DNA from: Siphonodentalium dalli | Lineage: Eukaryota > Mollusca > Scaphopoda > Gadilida > Siphonodentaliidae | NCBI GenBank assembly: GCA_032622095.1 | Contig: CP136061.1 | Location: 122,216,754 to 122,280,753 of the forward strand | Direction of reading: 5' to 3' | Length of the DNA: 64,000 nt | Part shown: positions 1 through 11,188 of the stretch, one piece after another | How positions within the stretch are numbered: position 1 is the first letter of the stretch | Layout: each line of letters begins with the position of its first letter | The notes under the pieces: model-generated | The model's database searches: none | Told to the model about the DNA's origin: nothing | What the model saw: only the letters and a program-made list of their open reading frames with translations | Position numbers and translations under genes: made by a program

Positions 1-377
1 TTTTATTTTCAAACTCAGATGTATTCTGATCAAATTAAATGCAAATAATTGTAGAAAAGACCAGAAATATGTATGGTTATACACAATGTTTGATTGAATC
101 AAGCTGAAAAAGCAGGCGCTGAAAATTATTTCCAACCAAATAGAGGCATGAGATACATACACATAAAATAACAGGATTAAAACTGTTCAACATATGAATG
201 AAATAAATCTATACAATTAAATTAGTGGTGTCAAATCATTAATTAACAAACAAAATATTTGAAACCATGTGTGCCATTTCTCATTTATGACTTTATAGGC
301 TGTGTACACTTGACTTAATTTTGAAATAGATTATCATTATTCCTAGAGAGACCAACTCTCTTTAGCTAGCTGACACC
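1..377. other. No recognised feature
   Basis: AT-rich sequence. No exon with plausible splice sites and no repeat shared with the rest of the window was found. Confidence 0.5.
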
Positions 378-381
378 TTAA

Positions 382-585
382 CCCTTTCAGTGCCAAGTCT
401 GATTTTTGTATCAACCCATATACCCTGTGCCAATGCATTCTCTTATATATGCAAGTCGACCATAGGTCGCCTCGCATATATAAGAGAATGCATTGGCCTA
501 ACAATTTTTCATCATTTGTTATTATTTTTTACAATTTTAATAATTTTTTCTTATATTCTTTAACTCTTTCAGTGCCAGACTTATT
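382..585 (+). mobile_element. TTAA-HP element, terminal set 1, incomplete
   Basis: TTAA (378-381), then terminus CCCTTTCAGTGCCAAGTC, then one 70-bp hairpin (about 428-496, GCCAATGCATTCTC... with its reverse complement), then an AT-rich tail. The second hairpin and right end are missing. Instead a second TTAACTCTTTCAGTGCC left terminus begins at 560 in the same orientation. This looks like two overlapping or recombined copies. Confidence 0.65.
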
Positions 586-750
586 TTGTAGGTTTAGTGC
601 TAGGGAATATTACGTTTTTCATGGGCATCAAAATTATTACTATGAGTACTTGGTGATAGTTTTGAGTTATAACATGCCCCTAAGGTTTTATCCAGTTTGT
701 TTTTAAATTTGCTATAGCATGCTTAAGCATACCCAAAAATAATTCAACCC

Positions 751-795
751 AAAAAAAAAAAAAAAAATCTAAAAAAAAAAAAAAAAAAAAAAAAA
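751..795 (+). repeat. Poly(A) tracts
   Basis: Two A runs (751-767 and 771-795) broken by TCT. They abut a TTAA-HP element. They could be a slipped poly-A within an old element; no retroposed gene is recognisable before them. Confidence 0.85.
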
Positions 796-813
796 TTCCA
801 TTCAAGGTGTTAA

Positions 814-1068
814 CCCTTCCATGATTGCAGCTTCCCGATATTTTGTGAAAACCCTGTGCCAATGCATTCTCTTATATATGCGAGTCGCACATAGGGTGCC
901 TCGAATATATAAGAGAATGCATTGGCCTAATAACATTTACCTTCACCTTGTAAGACAGTCTATTCTCTTATATATGCGAGGCTCCCTATGGAAAACTCGC
1001 ATAAAAAAGAGAATGCGCTGGCACAGGATCTTTTAATGCTGTACCAGCCCAGTTCCTGTCATAAAGTG
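814..1068 (+). mobile_element. TTAA-HP element, terminal set 3, complete
   Basis: Flanked by TTAA at 810-813 and 1069-1072. Left end CCCTTCCATGATTGCAGC. Right end is an imperfect copy of the set-3 right end (about ATGACAGGAACTGGGC in reverse complement). Two hairpins (about 858-926 and 952-1024) share the core sequence CATTCTCTTATATATGCGAG. Confidence 0.85.
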
Positions 1069-1072
1069 TTAA

Positions 1073-1826
1073 TCAGCAGATAATGAAAGCTGATGTTCAG
1101 TTACCTTATCAGTGAAATAATTTACTCGGATCCTAACATGACTTAAGTCCATAAGAAACTTAAAAACAAAACGAACATCGCAAAGAACAGTAACAAACTA
1201 TTACTGCTCAGTAAATGATATTGAAGGTAATGAAGCTAATATGAACTTTCATGATATGATACTAATTTGATCATGTGACTGTAAATTGTTCATGCCTAAT
1301 TACTCTTTAATATTGTGATTATAATTATATGGCAAATCCTGGGGGTATTAATGCAAAAAGTGCAAATTCTATGAAAACCGTGGTGAATCACTAGGTAGAT
1401 TTCAATATGTTCATTACCTATTGGCATTTTTTTAGTAGTCAATTTAAGTTTGAAAGTATGTGAGTGAATCCCATGATTGAAAATGCGCTGATCAAAAAAT
1501 ATTAATTTTAATTTTCATCAATATCATTTTTTTTTTACAACTATTTATCGTATAGAAATAACAAATAAGACTAATATTTGAAGGTGGTGTGAATTCGAAA
1601 GTGGTATGAGTTTGACAATCACCAATGTGGCTTTTGTCGGAAAAGGCTACTGCATTGGCACAAATACAGATACAGATGCAACTGGAATATCAATGGTTCT
1701 AAAATTTTCATTTGTTTTTGTCAAAATATCAGTGAAAAGTTTGGAAAACAAGAAAATAATATAGTAAGCAGATTGTATTGACAACAAGTGATGAAAGACC
1801 ATCATCTAACAGAGGACTGAATTTGA
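1073..1826. other. No recognised feature
   Basis: AT-rich DNA with short T runs. No coding signal or family repeat was seen. Confidence 0.5.
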
Positions 1827-1830
1827 TTAA

Positions 1831-2223
1831 CCCTTTACCCAACAAACCGGTCATAACCGGCCAAATAAAGCTTCAACAGCCTAAAATATCTTCGGTCTGT
1901 CTCAATAGAACCATACAAATATGGATATCATTGGAACCGGCTCCTTGACCACATTGTGATAGTTACAGTTATGCCCTGTGCCAATGCATTCTCTTATATA
2001 TGCGAGTCGACCATAGGTCGCCTCGCATATATAAGAGAATGCATTGGCCTAAAAAAAATCTTTTTTTTAACACTTTTTACCATTTTTTCTTACATTCTTT
2101 AACAATTTTATAATTTTAAATGTGTTAAGCCAATGCATTCTCTTATATATGCTAGGCGACCTATGGTCGACTCGCATATATAAGAGAATGCATTGGCACA
2201 GGGCCCTTCTGTTGGGTAAAGGG
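1831..2223 (+). mobile_element. TTAA-HP element, terminal set 2, complete
   Basis: TTAA target duplications at 1827-1830 and 2224-2227. Termini are CCCTTTACCCAACA and TGTTGGGTAAAGGG. Subterminal unique-looking DNA (CGGTCATAACCGGCCAAATA) lies on the left only. Two 70-bp hairpins (about 1979-2048 and 2131-2199) are separated by an AT-rich spacer. Near-identical copies lie at 40881-41272 (opposite orientation) and 51257-51638. 393 bp, non-autonomous. Confidence 0.92.
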
Positions 2224-2227
2224 TTAA

Positions 2228-2707
2228 TGAACAATGAGCTATTTAATTTGATAACTCCTAGAATGGGACCAATATCTTGTAAAGTTATAAATCACACCCC
2301 TTCATATCTAAACAAAAACACATGGGAAGTCTCTGGTTACATTCAATAACATAGTTATTATCTGACTATAAGACAATATAGTGTGGTTAGTGATCAAATG
2401 CATTTTGTTTCACATATTAATAACCATTTGTTAACTAGATAATTGATGACTGAGTAGATATTTCCAGTAGTATGCACTCAGATCAAAATGGATGAAAATT
2501 AATTATTGGTCTCTAATGCTGTACCATTTCGTTATAATTATTTCCATCGATTCAATTGTATGATGTTCAGCTAAATTGTTCAACAGTATGTTTGGTTGAA
2601 TTTATTAGCTGAACGACCCTATAAATAATTTTTAGTTATCTAATCATATCTACATATGAAGAATGGACAACAAAGAGTTTATTAAAAAAAGATTTGCAAT
2701 TTTAATA
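2228..2707. other. No clear feature
   Basis: Contains a weak inverted pair GTTCAGCTAA (2573) / TTAGCTGAAC (2604) that may be a small degraded element. Otherwise nothing recognised. Confidence 0.4.
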
Positions 2708-2920
2708 CAGTAATGCCCTAAATAATCTACTCCTTAACCACAGCAGAATTATGGGTAATTTTTTAGGATTTAGTCGGAAATATGGCTTGTTGCCATTCAT
2801 CGGAAAGCTCTCTGTGAGAGCTTTCCGATGAATGGCAACAAGCAATATTTCTGACTAAATCCTGAAAAATTACCCATAATTCTGCTGTGGTTAAGGAGTC
2901 GATTATTTAGGGTATTACTG
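2708..2920. mobile_element. PalTA palindrome
   Basis: Type description of the family: the left arm starts CAGTAATGCCCTAAATAATC and runs about 105 bp to the apex AGCTCTC. The right arm is its reverse complement and ends ATTACTG. Typical flanks are TA, suggesting a Tc1/mariner/pogo-type target duplication. There is no loop and no coding capacity. This copy is full length, with TA on the left and GA on the right. Confidence 0.9.
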
Positions 2921-3003
2921 GACACATTGTAGTCTTCATATATGCCATAGTCTTGTACCAGGTAAACCCAATCCTTAGCTTTCTTTGATACTATAGTTGC
3001 ATA

Positions 3004-3257
3004 CAAGCCTTGAAATAGTGTGTCTGTCATTTGCAGAATGAGGTGTCCAGAGGGTGAATTTAGTGATGCTACCCCACATAGTGGGCTAGCATCACCAAAT
3101 TCACCGTCTGGGAACCTCATTCTGCTGAGGTGTAAGCAGAATGAGGTCCCCAGAGGGTGAATTTGGTGAGGCTAGCCCGCTATGCGGGGTAGCATCACTA
3201 AATTCACCCTCTGGGGACCTCATTCTGCAAATGACAGACACACTATTTCAAGGCTTG
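3004..3257. mobile_element. hAT-C element, complete with perfect 8-bp TSD
   Basis: Termini CAAGCCTTGAAATAGTG and its reverse complement. TSD GTTGCATA at 2996-3003 and 3258-3265. The inside is two back-to-back hairpins built on GAATGAGGTCCCCAGAGGGT...ACCCTCTGGGGACCTCATTC. 254 bp. The 8-bp TSD suggests hAT. No transposase. Confidence 0.92.
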
Positions 3258-3452
3258 GTTGCATATTAAAGTGTAATTTAAATATGTTTTACGTCAATTA
3301 TTCAGGAATCAATACAAACAGGAAGCTGACAAATGGGAGATGGTAATATGTATTAAAGGCCACACGAGTTATTCCATTGAATAAATGTGTTTTATCCCAA
3401 CGACTCTTTTCAAATTCATGGCAGCATATATGGCTTTCCAGCTGCAATCCCA

Positions 3453-3523
3453 TATTGACCTATGCTGTTGACTATTGACCCACGCGGTTGAATATTGATC
3501 CACACAGTTGACTATTGACCTAC
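3453..3523 (-). repeat. 20-bp minisatellite containing a Shank splice donor
   Basis: TATTGACC/TATTGATC starts at 3453, 3473, 3493 and 3513, an exact 20-bp period with about 3.5 units. The last unit runs into the GTAGGTC donor of the exon at 3524-3619. Confidence 0.85.
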
Positions 3524-3619
3524 CAATCTCAGCGAGCCCTTCTACCATGGACTTTGCTCTGGCTTTGCTGTATGAGAGAGACGTTTGAGGATCACGCCTA
3601 GGAGGAACAGGTGCTGGTG
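3524..3619 (-). CDS. SHANK: Shank-like post-PDZ linker exon (PPRRDP / SMVEGL motif)
   Basis: Seen: acceptor TTCATTTCCCCGACAG before 3619 and donor ATTG|GTAGGTC after 3524. The 96-bp exon is phase 1 at both ends and encodes APAPVPPRRDPQTSLSYSKA then RAKSMVEGLAEI (residues 657-688). Family knowledge: a PP-(K/R)-R-DP-x-TxLS...RA-(K/R)-SM-V-x-GL stretch follows the PDZ in Shank proteins. The reading frame fits the previous exon without adjustment. The donor lies inside a 20-bp tandem repeat, and a foldback transposon ends about 100 bp upstream of the acceptor. The next exon is not recognised before position 1. Confidence 0.86.
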
Positions 3620-3720
3620 CTGTCGGGGAAATGAAAGCTGTGTTAGTAACGTGCTACCAAAATAAAACAACAACATCAGTTAGTAAGGGACACAAACCCT
3701 AAACTGTGCACAATAAGCTC

Positions 3721-4227
3721 TAGATCATGCCATGAATCTCTACTATAGCTATGCCTGTAGAGATTATATTCCACCAGTACAAAACCTGGGAACTTTTTGA
3801 TGTTCTGACAGTGAACTTTATAGCATTAAACAAACAAGGCAGGGAATATATTTCATTGTTAATACTTATTCCTCAATAATCTACTTCACAGTAGGGGGTG
3901 GTCCCAACTCAAGATTACATGATTTTTGTGAGCTAATATCACAATAAACATTGCAATAATTACCGGGGAGAAACTCCATGATTCTAAGCAGCGCAATGAA
4001 AAAATGCTCACAAAACCACTTAAATCGTACAATTTAGAGTTGTGACCTTCACCTACATTGAAATACATTATTAAGGAACAGGTATTATCAAAGTAATATA
4101 TTACCTACACTGCCCTTTCAATGTTATAAACTTGCCTCCTGTCATAACATCAAAAAGTTCCCAGGTTTTGTACTAGTGGCATATGATCTCTACCTGCATA
4201 GCTAAGATGTGAAATTCATGGCATGAT
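3721..4227. mobile_element. Foldback element, Mutator-like
   Basis: Arms of about 150 bp (3721-3870 and 4095-4227) are inverted copies meeting at GATCATGCCATGAAT and reading inward through GTACAAAACCTGGGAACTTT. The element is flanked by a 12-bp direct repeat CACAATAAGCTC (3709-3720 and 4228-4239). Long arms with a 9-12-bp duplication fit a Mutator-type non-autonomous element. It sits in the intron about 100 bp upstream of the acceptor at 3620. Confidence 0.75.
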
Positions 4228-4465
4228 CACAATAAGCTCGAGTCTGATTATAGCACATATTCAGTACCTTATACATAGTCAGGAATAATTTATAACTCTT
4301 TAAGTGCCAGAGCATCATGAAAACAGTGTGATAGAATTTCTGGGGATGAGAAAATAAATCGAAGCACAGCCCTAATTATTGCAAGTTATTTTTGCCATGT
4401 TAGAATTTCCAGAGAATAGAATTTGACAGCAAAGAGCACATATAAGATCAGAATAAAAAACCTGG

Positions 4466-4466
<1 letters not shown>

Positions 4467-4508
<42 letters not shown>
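4467..4508 (+). repeat. (ATT)n microsatellite
   Basis: About 14 perfect ATT units. Confidence 0.97.
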
Positions 4509-5311
4509 GAAGCTGCAATAGTTTTAGGTTTCATCTGGTTGGCTCTGGCACAAAATGAGAAAATATAACAGCGGATAGTATTTCCATGCAATCTAGTGGT
4601 CCACACATGCCATAACATCTTTATCATTATGTAATAAGCAGTTGGTTTGAGATAGATCAAAATAAAATATATGCGTGTTTCCGGTAACCCAATCTCAAAT
4701 ACCATGCTCAGAACTATTTTTTTTTATTTTGCCCTTCGTCGCTGAAATTATTTCAATTAAATGTGGACACATTATTGAATTTCTGAGTTCATTCAGTTAA
4801 TTTTTCCAGTTGGCACAGCTGGTTGGCAAGCTATTTTGCAAAATAAGATGAAAATCTGCCCAAATTTAATTAGGCCATATCAATGTCACACTGATACATT
4901 ATTCAATGCAATGAATTAGAATGAAAAATAATTTTCTTTCAACTTTATTTTGCAGGAATTGATAACGCAAAATATTCCTTACACATATGCAAAATGATCG
5001 ATATTAGGCGTGACATATAGGTCTTATTGGCCGGGTGTTTATTTTATTTTCTCCATTATTGACTATACATACACATGTCATGAGAAAAAAAATGATATCT
5101 CTATCTCTCTCTTATTCAGTGACTTTATTATTCTCTCTCACACAAATTGACAGACATAACCAAGATTCAATCCATATATTTGGGTTATGAATTTAATTCT
5201 GGCATCCAATTTCCAGGTCACTTCGTAAAAAAAAGCATGCTGCAGTCTCATTGGTCTGATTGGCTCTGAGCTTTTGCAGAGACCAACAATATCAAATGTT
5301 TAAATTTGTAC

Positions 5312-5336
5312 GGGGGGGGGGGGGGGGGGGGGGGGG
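5312..5336 (+). repeat. Poly(G) tract
   Basis: 25 consecutive G. G-quadruplex-prone, and a likely sequencing/assembly weak point. The rest of 4240-5556 holds nothing else recognised. Confidence 0.95.
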
Positions 5337-5559
5337 AAATGAAATTGGATGCTATTTATTCCAGACTTTTGATAAAATATACTGAGTATGAGTTATAGTC
5401 AGACAGAATTAGCTCTAAAATAGTCTAAAGGAAAAAAATACTGGAGCTGAAGGATCAATACTCACCAGAGTGTGAAAGATACACACCATTTCAAAATGTG
5501 CCACAAACGTTGCTGATACAGACAGCATGTGCTGTGTGGAAATTGCAATAAAGAGGTAA

Positions 5560-5794
5560 CCCTTCCATGACTGGCGCTTCCTGAAATTTGGCAAAAACCC
5601 TGCAATGCATTCTCTGTTATATGCGAGTCTCCCATAGGGAACCTCGCATATATAAGAGAATGCAATGGCCTAACAATATTGACCTTGATGTTGTAAGCCA
5701 GTGCATTCTCATATATATGGGAGGCTCCCTATAAGAGAATGCACTGGCACAGGATCTTTAATGCTGCACCAGTACAGCTGCTGTCATGAAAGGG
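5560..5794 (+). mobile_element. TTAA-HP element, terminal set 3
   Basis: Left CCCTTCCATGACTGGCGC (left TTAA mutated to GTAA). Right end CATGAAAGGG then TTAA 5795-5798. Two hairpins, the second shortened. Confidence 0.82.
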
Positions 5795-5821
5795 TTAACA
5801 TTATTGCCCACATTCTTATGG

Positions 5822-6136
5822 TGTCTTCACACACGATATGCTGTGTCCCGGCAAGTGACCGTATTTAGGTCTCATCAGCGGTTTGTTTTGGTTGTCACAC
5901 AACAGGCGAGATGATATAACAACAGGTTATCAGAGTAAAGCTCTGCTCTGCTAATCTGCGGTTATATCGAGTCTCTCGCTGTGTGAGTAAAGTTCAGCTC
6001 AAGTGGGAACTCACGAGAAAGCATGTGTCAAGACCAATAGTGGGCGTGAATCATCTCACTCGCTGTGTGACATCAAAACAAAACACTGATATGACATGAA
6101 TACGGTCGCTAGCTGGGGCCTTTATAGCGTGTAGAC
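5822..6136. mobile_element. Foldback MITE, unclassified
   Basis: Degenerate inverted ends (GTCTTCACACACGATATG and a GTCTACACGCTATA-like right end in reverse complement). Longer inner arms include GTGACCGTATTTAGGTCTCA inverted near 6086-6112 and GTTTTGGTTGTCACACA inverted near 6055-6080. No target duplication found. Confidence 0.6.
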
Positions 6137-6204
6137 AAAATAATGATTAAAAAATCAATTTCTAGTGACAGAAAAGCCTCTGATGAGCAACACTCCATAC
6201 TGTT

Positions 6205-6592
6205 CTAGTGTGTCTGTCATTTTTCATAATGAGGTCCCCAGAGGGTGAATTTAGTGATGCTATCCCAAACAGCAGGCTAACATTACCAAATTCACCCTCT
6301 GTGGACCTTATTATGCTTAGAGCTCATCTTCTGGGAAATATCTCAAATAACATTGTTTTTAGTTAATTTTTCTCTTGTGTTCAGTTTCTATATCCCTAAT
6401 TTGCAGAAGATAAAATTCATAATCGAGGTAACTAATGGGTGAACATCACCAACTTCAACTGGGGAACTTCAATCTGATCCTAGGTCTCCCATAGCAGTTG
6501 AGGCCTAAGCAGAATGTGGGATAGCGTCACTAAATTCACCCTCAGGGGAGCTCATTCTGTAAATGACAGACACACTATTTCAAGGCTTGGTT
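6205..6592. mobile_element. hAT-C element, long form
   Basis: Left hairpin (about 6208-6315), an AT-rich middle shared with the copies at 10.5 and 58.4 kb (CTGATCCTAGGTCTCC), and a right end with ACACTATTTCAAGGCTTG. The left terminus is truncated. Confidence 0.8.
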
Positions 6593-6726
6593 CTAAAGCT
6601 TATATACTGTAATCCTCTTCTGTTTTTTGTTCTTCTGGTGAGTGCGACCCCTTCAGCGATACTGAATCTAACTTTCATACATGTATCTGTTCTAGCTGAT
6701 GACTCTGATAACATTACAATCAACTA

Positions 6727-6843
6727 CAGTAATGCCCTAAGAGCTTTCCGATGAATGGCAACAAGCCATATTTCCGACTAAATCCTGAAAAGTTACCCAT
6801 AATTCTGCTGTGGTTAAAGAGTCGATTACTTAGGGCATTACTG
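6727..6843. mobile_element. PalTA, right arm with 14-bp left end
   Basis: The left arm collapses from CAGTAATGCCCTAA straight to the apex GAGCTTTCC; the right arm is complete. TA flanks on both sides. Confidence 0.88.
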
Positions 6844-7210
6844 TATGCCTACTGGGAATTTCTAGTCTATATACATATGTAGGGATTCTGTTTATAAGTG
6901 CATATATATAAACTTGACTATGATTTCAAATTATCTGCACTTGCCGTTACTCTTGAATATTTTCTAATTTGAACAAAACAAAATATTCACGTGAGATGCA
7001 AAAGAATTTTTATAAGAACCTTAAAAGTGCTTTAGTTAAAATCTAATAAACTTAAACTACCTAAATTTGCTATTTATGGAACCAAAATACATTTGTGAAC
7101 ACAAAGAACATCATATATTTTCAATAAATAAATGGCTTAAAGGTTTGACTCAGTTTCTCATTATAACTATGATGTTGCATGTGACACTTGGCGTACTCCA
7201 CTGTATTTAA

Positions 7211-7703
7211 AGGTACGGTTGGCCTTGGCGGTGGGATCCTGTAAAAATATTTCCACCCGTCAAAAACCGCCACAAACAGAAAGAACATCAAAATGTAGAC
7301 AGACTTTGTCCGTATGCAAATAAGTAATATCGCATAAACAGTATGTTATTGTCATATATTTGACTATTGTTATGTAAACAAAAGCATAAAAAGTTACTTT
7401 TCTGGTGTTTGTTTATATTATGATGGTAAACATAAAGAGCGTTCTTTGTGGGTGAATTCCTGATATGGAACTAATAAAGAGCGTTTATGCCATTTGTGTG
7501 TGATTAGCCAGTAGCATTGTGCTGTCTTCTGTAACACAATCAGGCTCTTGCTTAGGTAAAATATAGTAGGTCTTTATGATAACATGCTGTTTACGCGATG
7601 GTCATGATATATATGAACGAAACTGTATGCGTTTTAATGTTTTTCTGTTTACGGTGTTTGGAACAAATATGAATATTTTCGACAATTAAGGCCTCACGTG
7701 CCT
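7211..7703. mobile_element. Possible TTAA-flanked MITE
   Basis: TTAA at 7207-7210 and 7704-7707. Inverted ends AGGTACGGTTGGCCTT and AGGCACGTGAGGCCTT (right, reverse complement). The interior has a GTTCTTTGTGG inverted pair. No other copy in the window. Confidence 0.55.
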
Positions 7704-7707
7704 TTAA

Positions 7708-8941
7708 TGCTGATCCTTAATTTAATCTTTATTTTACCTTATACAATGAATATAGTATAATATAATTAGACAGAATCAGTAACACTGATTAGTTTCAAGT
7801 GATAATGGTCCCCAGTTCTGAGAATAGTGATAAAAGGAACATAGGTAATAAAATCTAACATAAAATGGGATTTAACTACATGGTCAAGAAAGTAGATTTG
7901 ATGAACCAGGGTAACTTTGATCAAATATTTTTGAACCTAGGTACCTTTATCACTATTAGTAGAACCTGGATACAATTTTCATAAAAAAAAATGGGAGATT
8001 GAGCATTTCAAATAAAATCTCTTAACTAATTAACTTGTTAATATTTTCTGTAATAAGTTGAATTAATTATTCTAGCCTAATTTTGTTTTTATATGCATGA
8101 TGGAAGTATTAAGAATACATGCAAAAGATAGGAGGAAAGACAAGCACTTTCTCACTACGTTATATCAGAAAAATAATATGGATTTGAGATAAAATAATCA
8201 TAGAAAGAACATCATTCGGCCTTAGGAATTCTTCAATAAGTATATATGCTATATTCTCAGAATATTTACATAGTAGAGGAGTTAAAACATAGAAGAAATT
8301 GACTGATATCTGATGTTACAAGGCATTAATGAGGTTTTATTTTGTGCTCAGTTTGTGTGTTAAAATGAATATAGCTGAACTATTATACCAATGAGTGTAA
8401 TAATTCGCTAGTTTTAAGATATTTTGCTTTCAAAAAGACTAATCTACAATTAAATGGTATTTATTTATTTTTTAAAATAATTTTACACTAAAATGTCATT
8501 TAATTTCAAATTATCTCCTATTAAAATCAAACACTTCCGAAATGTGTGAAGATTATTACTAATGTAAACCAATGGCATCCGTTTATTGGGATTGGAAGAG
8601 TTGGCTGACAAGGGGTCTGTCTCTATGGCAAAAACTTTAGATACAAGAGGTCTAGAGAGATACATCAAGGTAGAATATCAACGCTCCATTCTGAAACCTA
8701 CAGCACCGGGTTGGGATTCCCAACATCAATAACTATAACAATATACCACAACATTCAGACAAGCATCAAGAGCTCAGGACAACATCGTGCAGTGAAATCA
8801 CAGTCTTAGTTTCCAAAAACATCCACTTTGACCAAAGTTGAAAACTGAAAGAATTTATTTTATAACAGGTTCTTCTATCCCAAGGGTAAATAATTCCATT
8901 GATTTTCAATCTGTGACCAGCGAAGTACAGATCACAGAAAC
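7708..8941. other. No recognised gene
   Basis: AT-rich. A weak imperfect inverted pair (TAGTGATAAA near 7826 and 7950) is the only structure noticed. Confidence 0.45.
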
Positions 8942-8948
8942 CATTAAC

Positions 8949-9230
8949 CCTTTCAGTGCCAGGGGCCGATCTCATTGGCCCTAATTTACGGTCTGTAAAA
9001 TCGGCCCTAAAAAAAATAAATAAATAAAAAACATTGTTTTTTTTTAGATTTTAAAAAAATTATTAAAATTGTAAAAAATTGTAAAAAATAATAACAAATG
9101 ATGAAAAATTGTTAGGCCAATGCATTCTCTTATATATTCGAGGCGACCTATGGTCGACTCGCATATATAAGAGAATGCATTGGCACAGGGTATATGGATT
9201 GATACAAAATTCGGACCTGGCACTCAAAGG
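8949..9230. mobile_element. TTAA-HP element, terminal set 1
   Basis: Starts TTAACCCTTTCAGTGCCAGG at 8945, then CCGATCTCATTGGCC and an A/T-rich spacer. One 70-bp hairpin follows (about 9116-9185), then the right end CCTGGCACTCAAAGGG and TTAA 9231-9234. Only one of the two hairpins is present. Confidence 0.85.
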
Positions 9231-9640
9231 GTTAATAACCTACTGTGATAATAGAGTACTTTCTGACGAGTAGTTACTTGATTCCATGTATTATTTGTAG
9301 AGATGTTCAGTTAATAAGTTCAACAAACAACTTTAGGCTGTTTGTTAAAAATATTAGCTGAATATCACTGCAAGTGATCCTATTTGTTTGTGCCTGTTGT
9401 CTTATTTGAGTATTTTAACATACCTACTAGTGAAGAATGGGTCATTCCACTAAATACTTTCAAACCAAATTGGAAAAGTCCATCTTGTAATCAAAGAGTT
9501 AAAATAAGAATCTATTTTTTTTTTCTTCAAAATTTATTTTGGTCCCCAAATGAAATATATTTCAAATATTTCCAATGCTGAGCAATACTAATATTAGCTC
9601 TTTTGGACAATCAAGCAGGGTCTACACCTTTACAGCAGCT

Positions 9641-9880
9641 TTAACCTTTAACTTTATACTAAATACTCATCGAAGTGTCGTTCCCTTAGGAAATGTTCAG
9701 AGAAAAAGTTCAACAAACATGTATATAATGAACTTATTATCTAAACATTTCCCACCAATGAATATGAATCATTCTGATATTGTATCATTTTCTCCCTGTT
9801 GTCTGATTATATTACCTGAATAGCCCTCCAAATGAATAATAGACAATTCCAATGTATACTTGTATTACTGATTTTGGAGA
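9641..9880 (+). mobile_element. Family G (TTAA-type) element, degraded
   Basis: TATACTAAATACTCATCG near 9655 and the diagnostic CCTCCAAATGAATAATAGAC near 9825 match the complete family G copy at 62364-62576. Ends are eroded. Confidence 0.6.
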
Positions 9881-10041
9881 AGTTGAAATTCTACATTATT
9901 TATAACATCAGTGGATATCAATGGAAACTAAGAGAGTGAAAAACCAGAAACTAACATGCATTAAAAAAAAAGAACCTAGAACACCTGACGAGATGGGGAG
10001 ACTAAAAGCCGCAAGCGAAAAATATCAGAAAATGTTTGTAC

Positions 10042-10213
10042 CCATTTTTTTCCTGGAGGGCAATGTCATAGATCCATCTTGATGAACGAACCAGTCATTA
10101 GATTTATCGACTGATTTGACGGTGACGACCGTCAATGCTAGACGGTTTCCACTGTTCTTGATCAGGTAAACCACTCGTTCATGCGTAGCACTAATAACAT
10201 TTTCCCCGTTGAT
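10042..10213 (-). CDS. SHANK: Shank-like PDZ domain exon C (helix B) and start of post-PDZ linker
   Basis: Seen: acceptor TATTTTTTCAG before 10213. Donor ATGG|GTACAAAC was chosen because it gives phase 1, which the next exon needs; reading on would hit TGA within a few codons. The exon encodes residues 600-656 (INGENVISATHERVVYLIK, then NSGNRLALTVVTV and a basic tail ending LPSRKKM). His610 at the start of helix alphaB marks a class I PDZ, which binds S/T-x-hydrophobic C-termini; in vertebrates the main Shank partner is SAPAP/GKAP. Acidic or polar residues replace vertebrate ones after the domain, so the linker is diverged. Confidence 0.93.
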
Positions 10214-10504
10214 CTGAAAAAATAGAACAAGTTGATTTTAAAGCCAGTAACATGAGAGCCGTAATTTCATAGTATATGTACTTATGTAACTCTCACCCAG
10301 GTAAAGCTGGGATTAAAAATGCACATGGACTACATTCCGGGTAGCTAACATACTCAAATATTGCAAAGTTCAATATAAAAGACACTCCATCCAGATGTGT
10401 AACTTTTAAGCTTCAGACATGATTGAGGGACCTTCTCCAAGATGTTAATTTCACTGACATCCCAATGTAAGTTTCTCATGTCAGACACTATCCTGGATAT
10501 AGTA

Positions 10505-10930
10505 TATGACTGACATTTACAGAATGAGGTCCACAGAGGGTGAATGTAAGTAACGCTATTCCGCACCGTGGGCTAGCATCACCAAATTCATCCCTCTGGG
10601 GTCCTCATTCTGCTTAGGCGTCATCTTTTGGGAAGTATCTATAGTATCAAATTAATATTGTTTTAGTTACTTTTTAATTTCTGTTCAGTTTCTAAATCCC
10701 CTTATTTGCAGAAGATAAAATGCGTAATCGAGGTGACTAATGGGTGAACATCATCGACCTCAACTGGGGAACTTCAATCTGATCCTATGTCTCTCATAGC
10801 AGTTGAGGCCAAAGCAGAATGAGGATCTCAGAGGGTGAATTTGGTGATGCTAGCCCACTTCGCGAGATAGTATCACTCAATTTACCCTCTGTCAACCTCA
10901 TTCTGCAAATGACAGACAGACTACATCCAG
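10505..10930. mobile_element. hAT-C element, long form, ends eroded
   Basis: Left hairpin around 10520-10615, the middle shared with other long copies, right hairpin around 10815-10915. The AGACAGACTACATCCAG right end is mutated. Confidence 0.78.
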
Positions 10931-10944
10931 ATACCTGGTGTCAA

Positions 10945-11060
10945 ATTCTGAATGTTCTAGAAAAAAATTGTTGAAAATGGGTGATAACTCTACTAAAATA
11001 TGACCAGTTAATCGTGAAATCGCAGGCTAATTCTCATGTGAGTGATATTTTGGCTTCAAT
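10945..11060. repeat. Fragment of a 'GATAACTC' interspersed repeat
   Basis: GGGTGATAACTCTACTAAAA followed by a TCGCAGG...TCTCATGTG segment resembles repeats near 44.75-45.0 and 56.3-56.65 kb. Confidence 0.5.
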
Positions 11061-11188
11061 ATTTTTGAACAAAACATTAAAGGAATAAAGTGCGAACCTT
11101 CTGCCTGTATAGCCCACCTCTCTCACAACTGTGTTGCTGGTAGGGTGAGGGCTATAATAACACACAGAGATGAGTACAGCTAACAAAC

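Noticed and set aside
2122-2349. Many 60-100-codon frames containing ILLYMR-like or KRMHW-like text
   Set aside because: These are translations of the TTAA-HP hairpin, recurring wherever the element occurs and on both strands.
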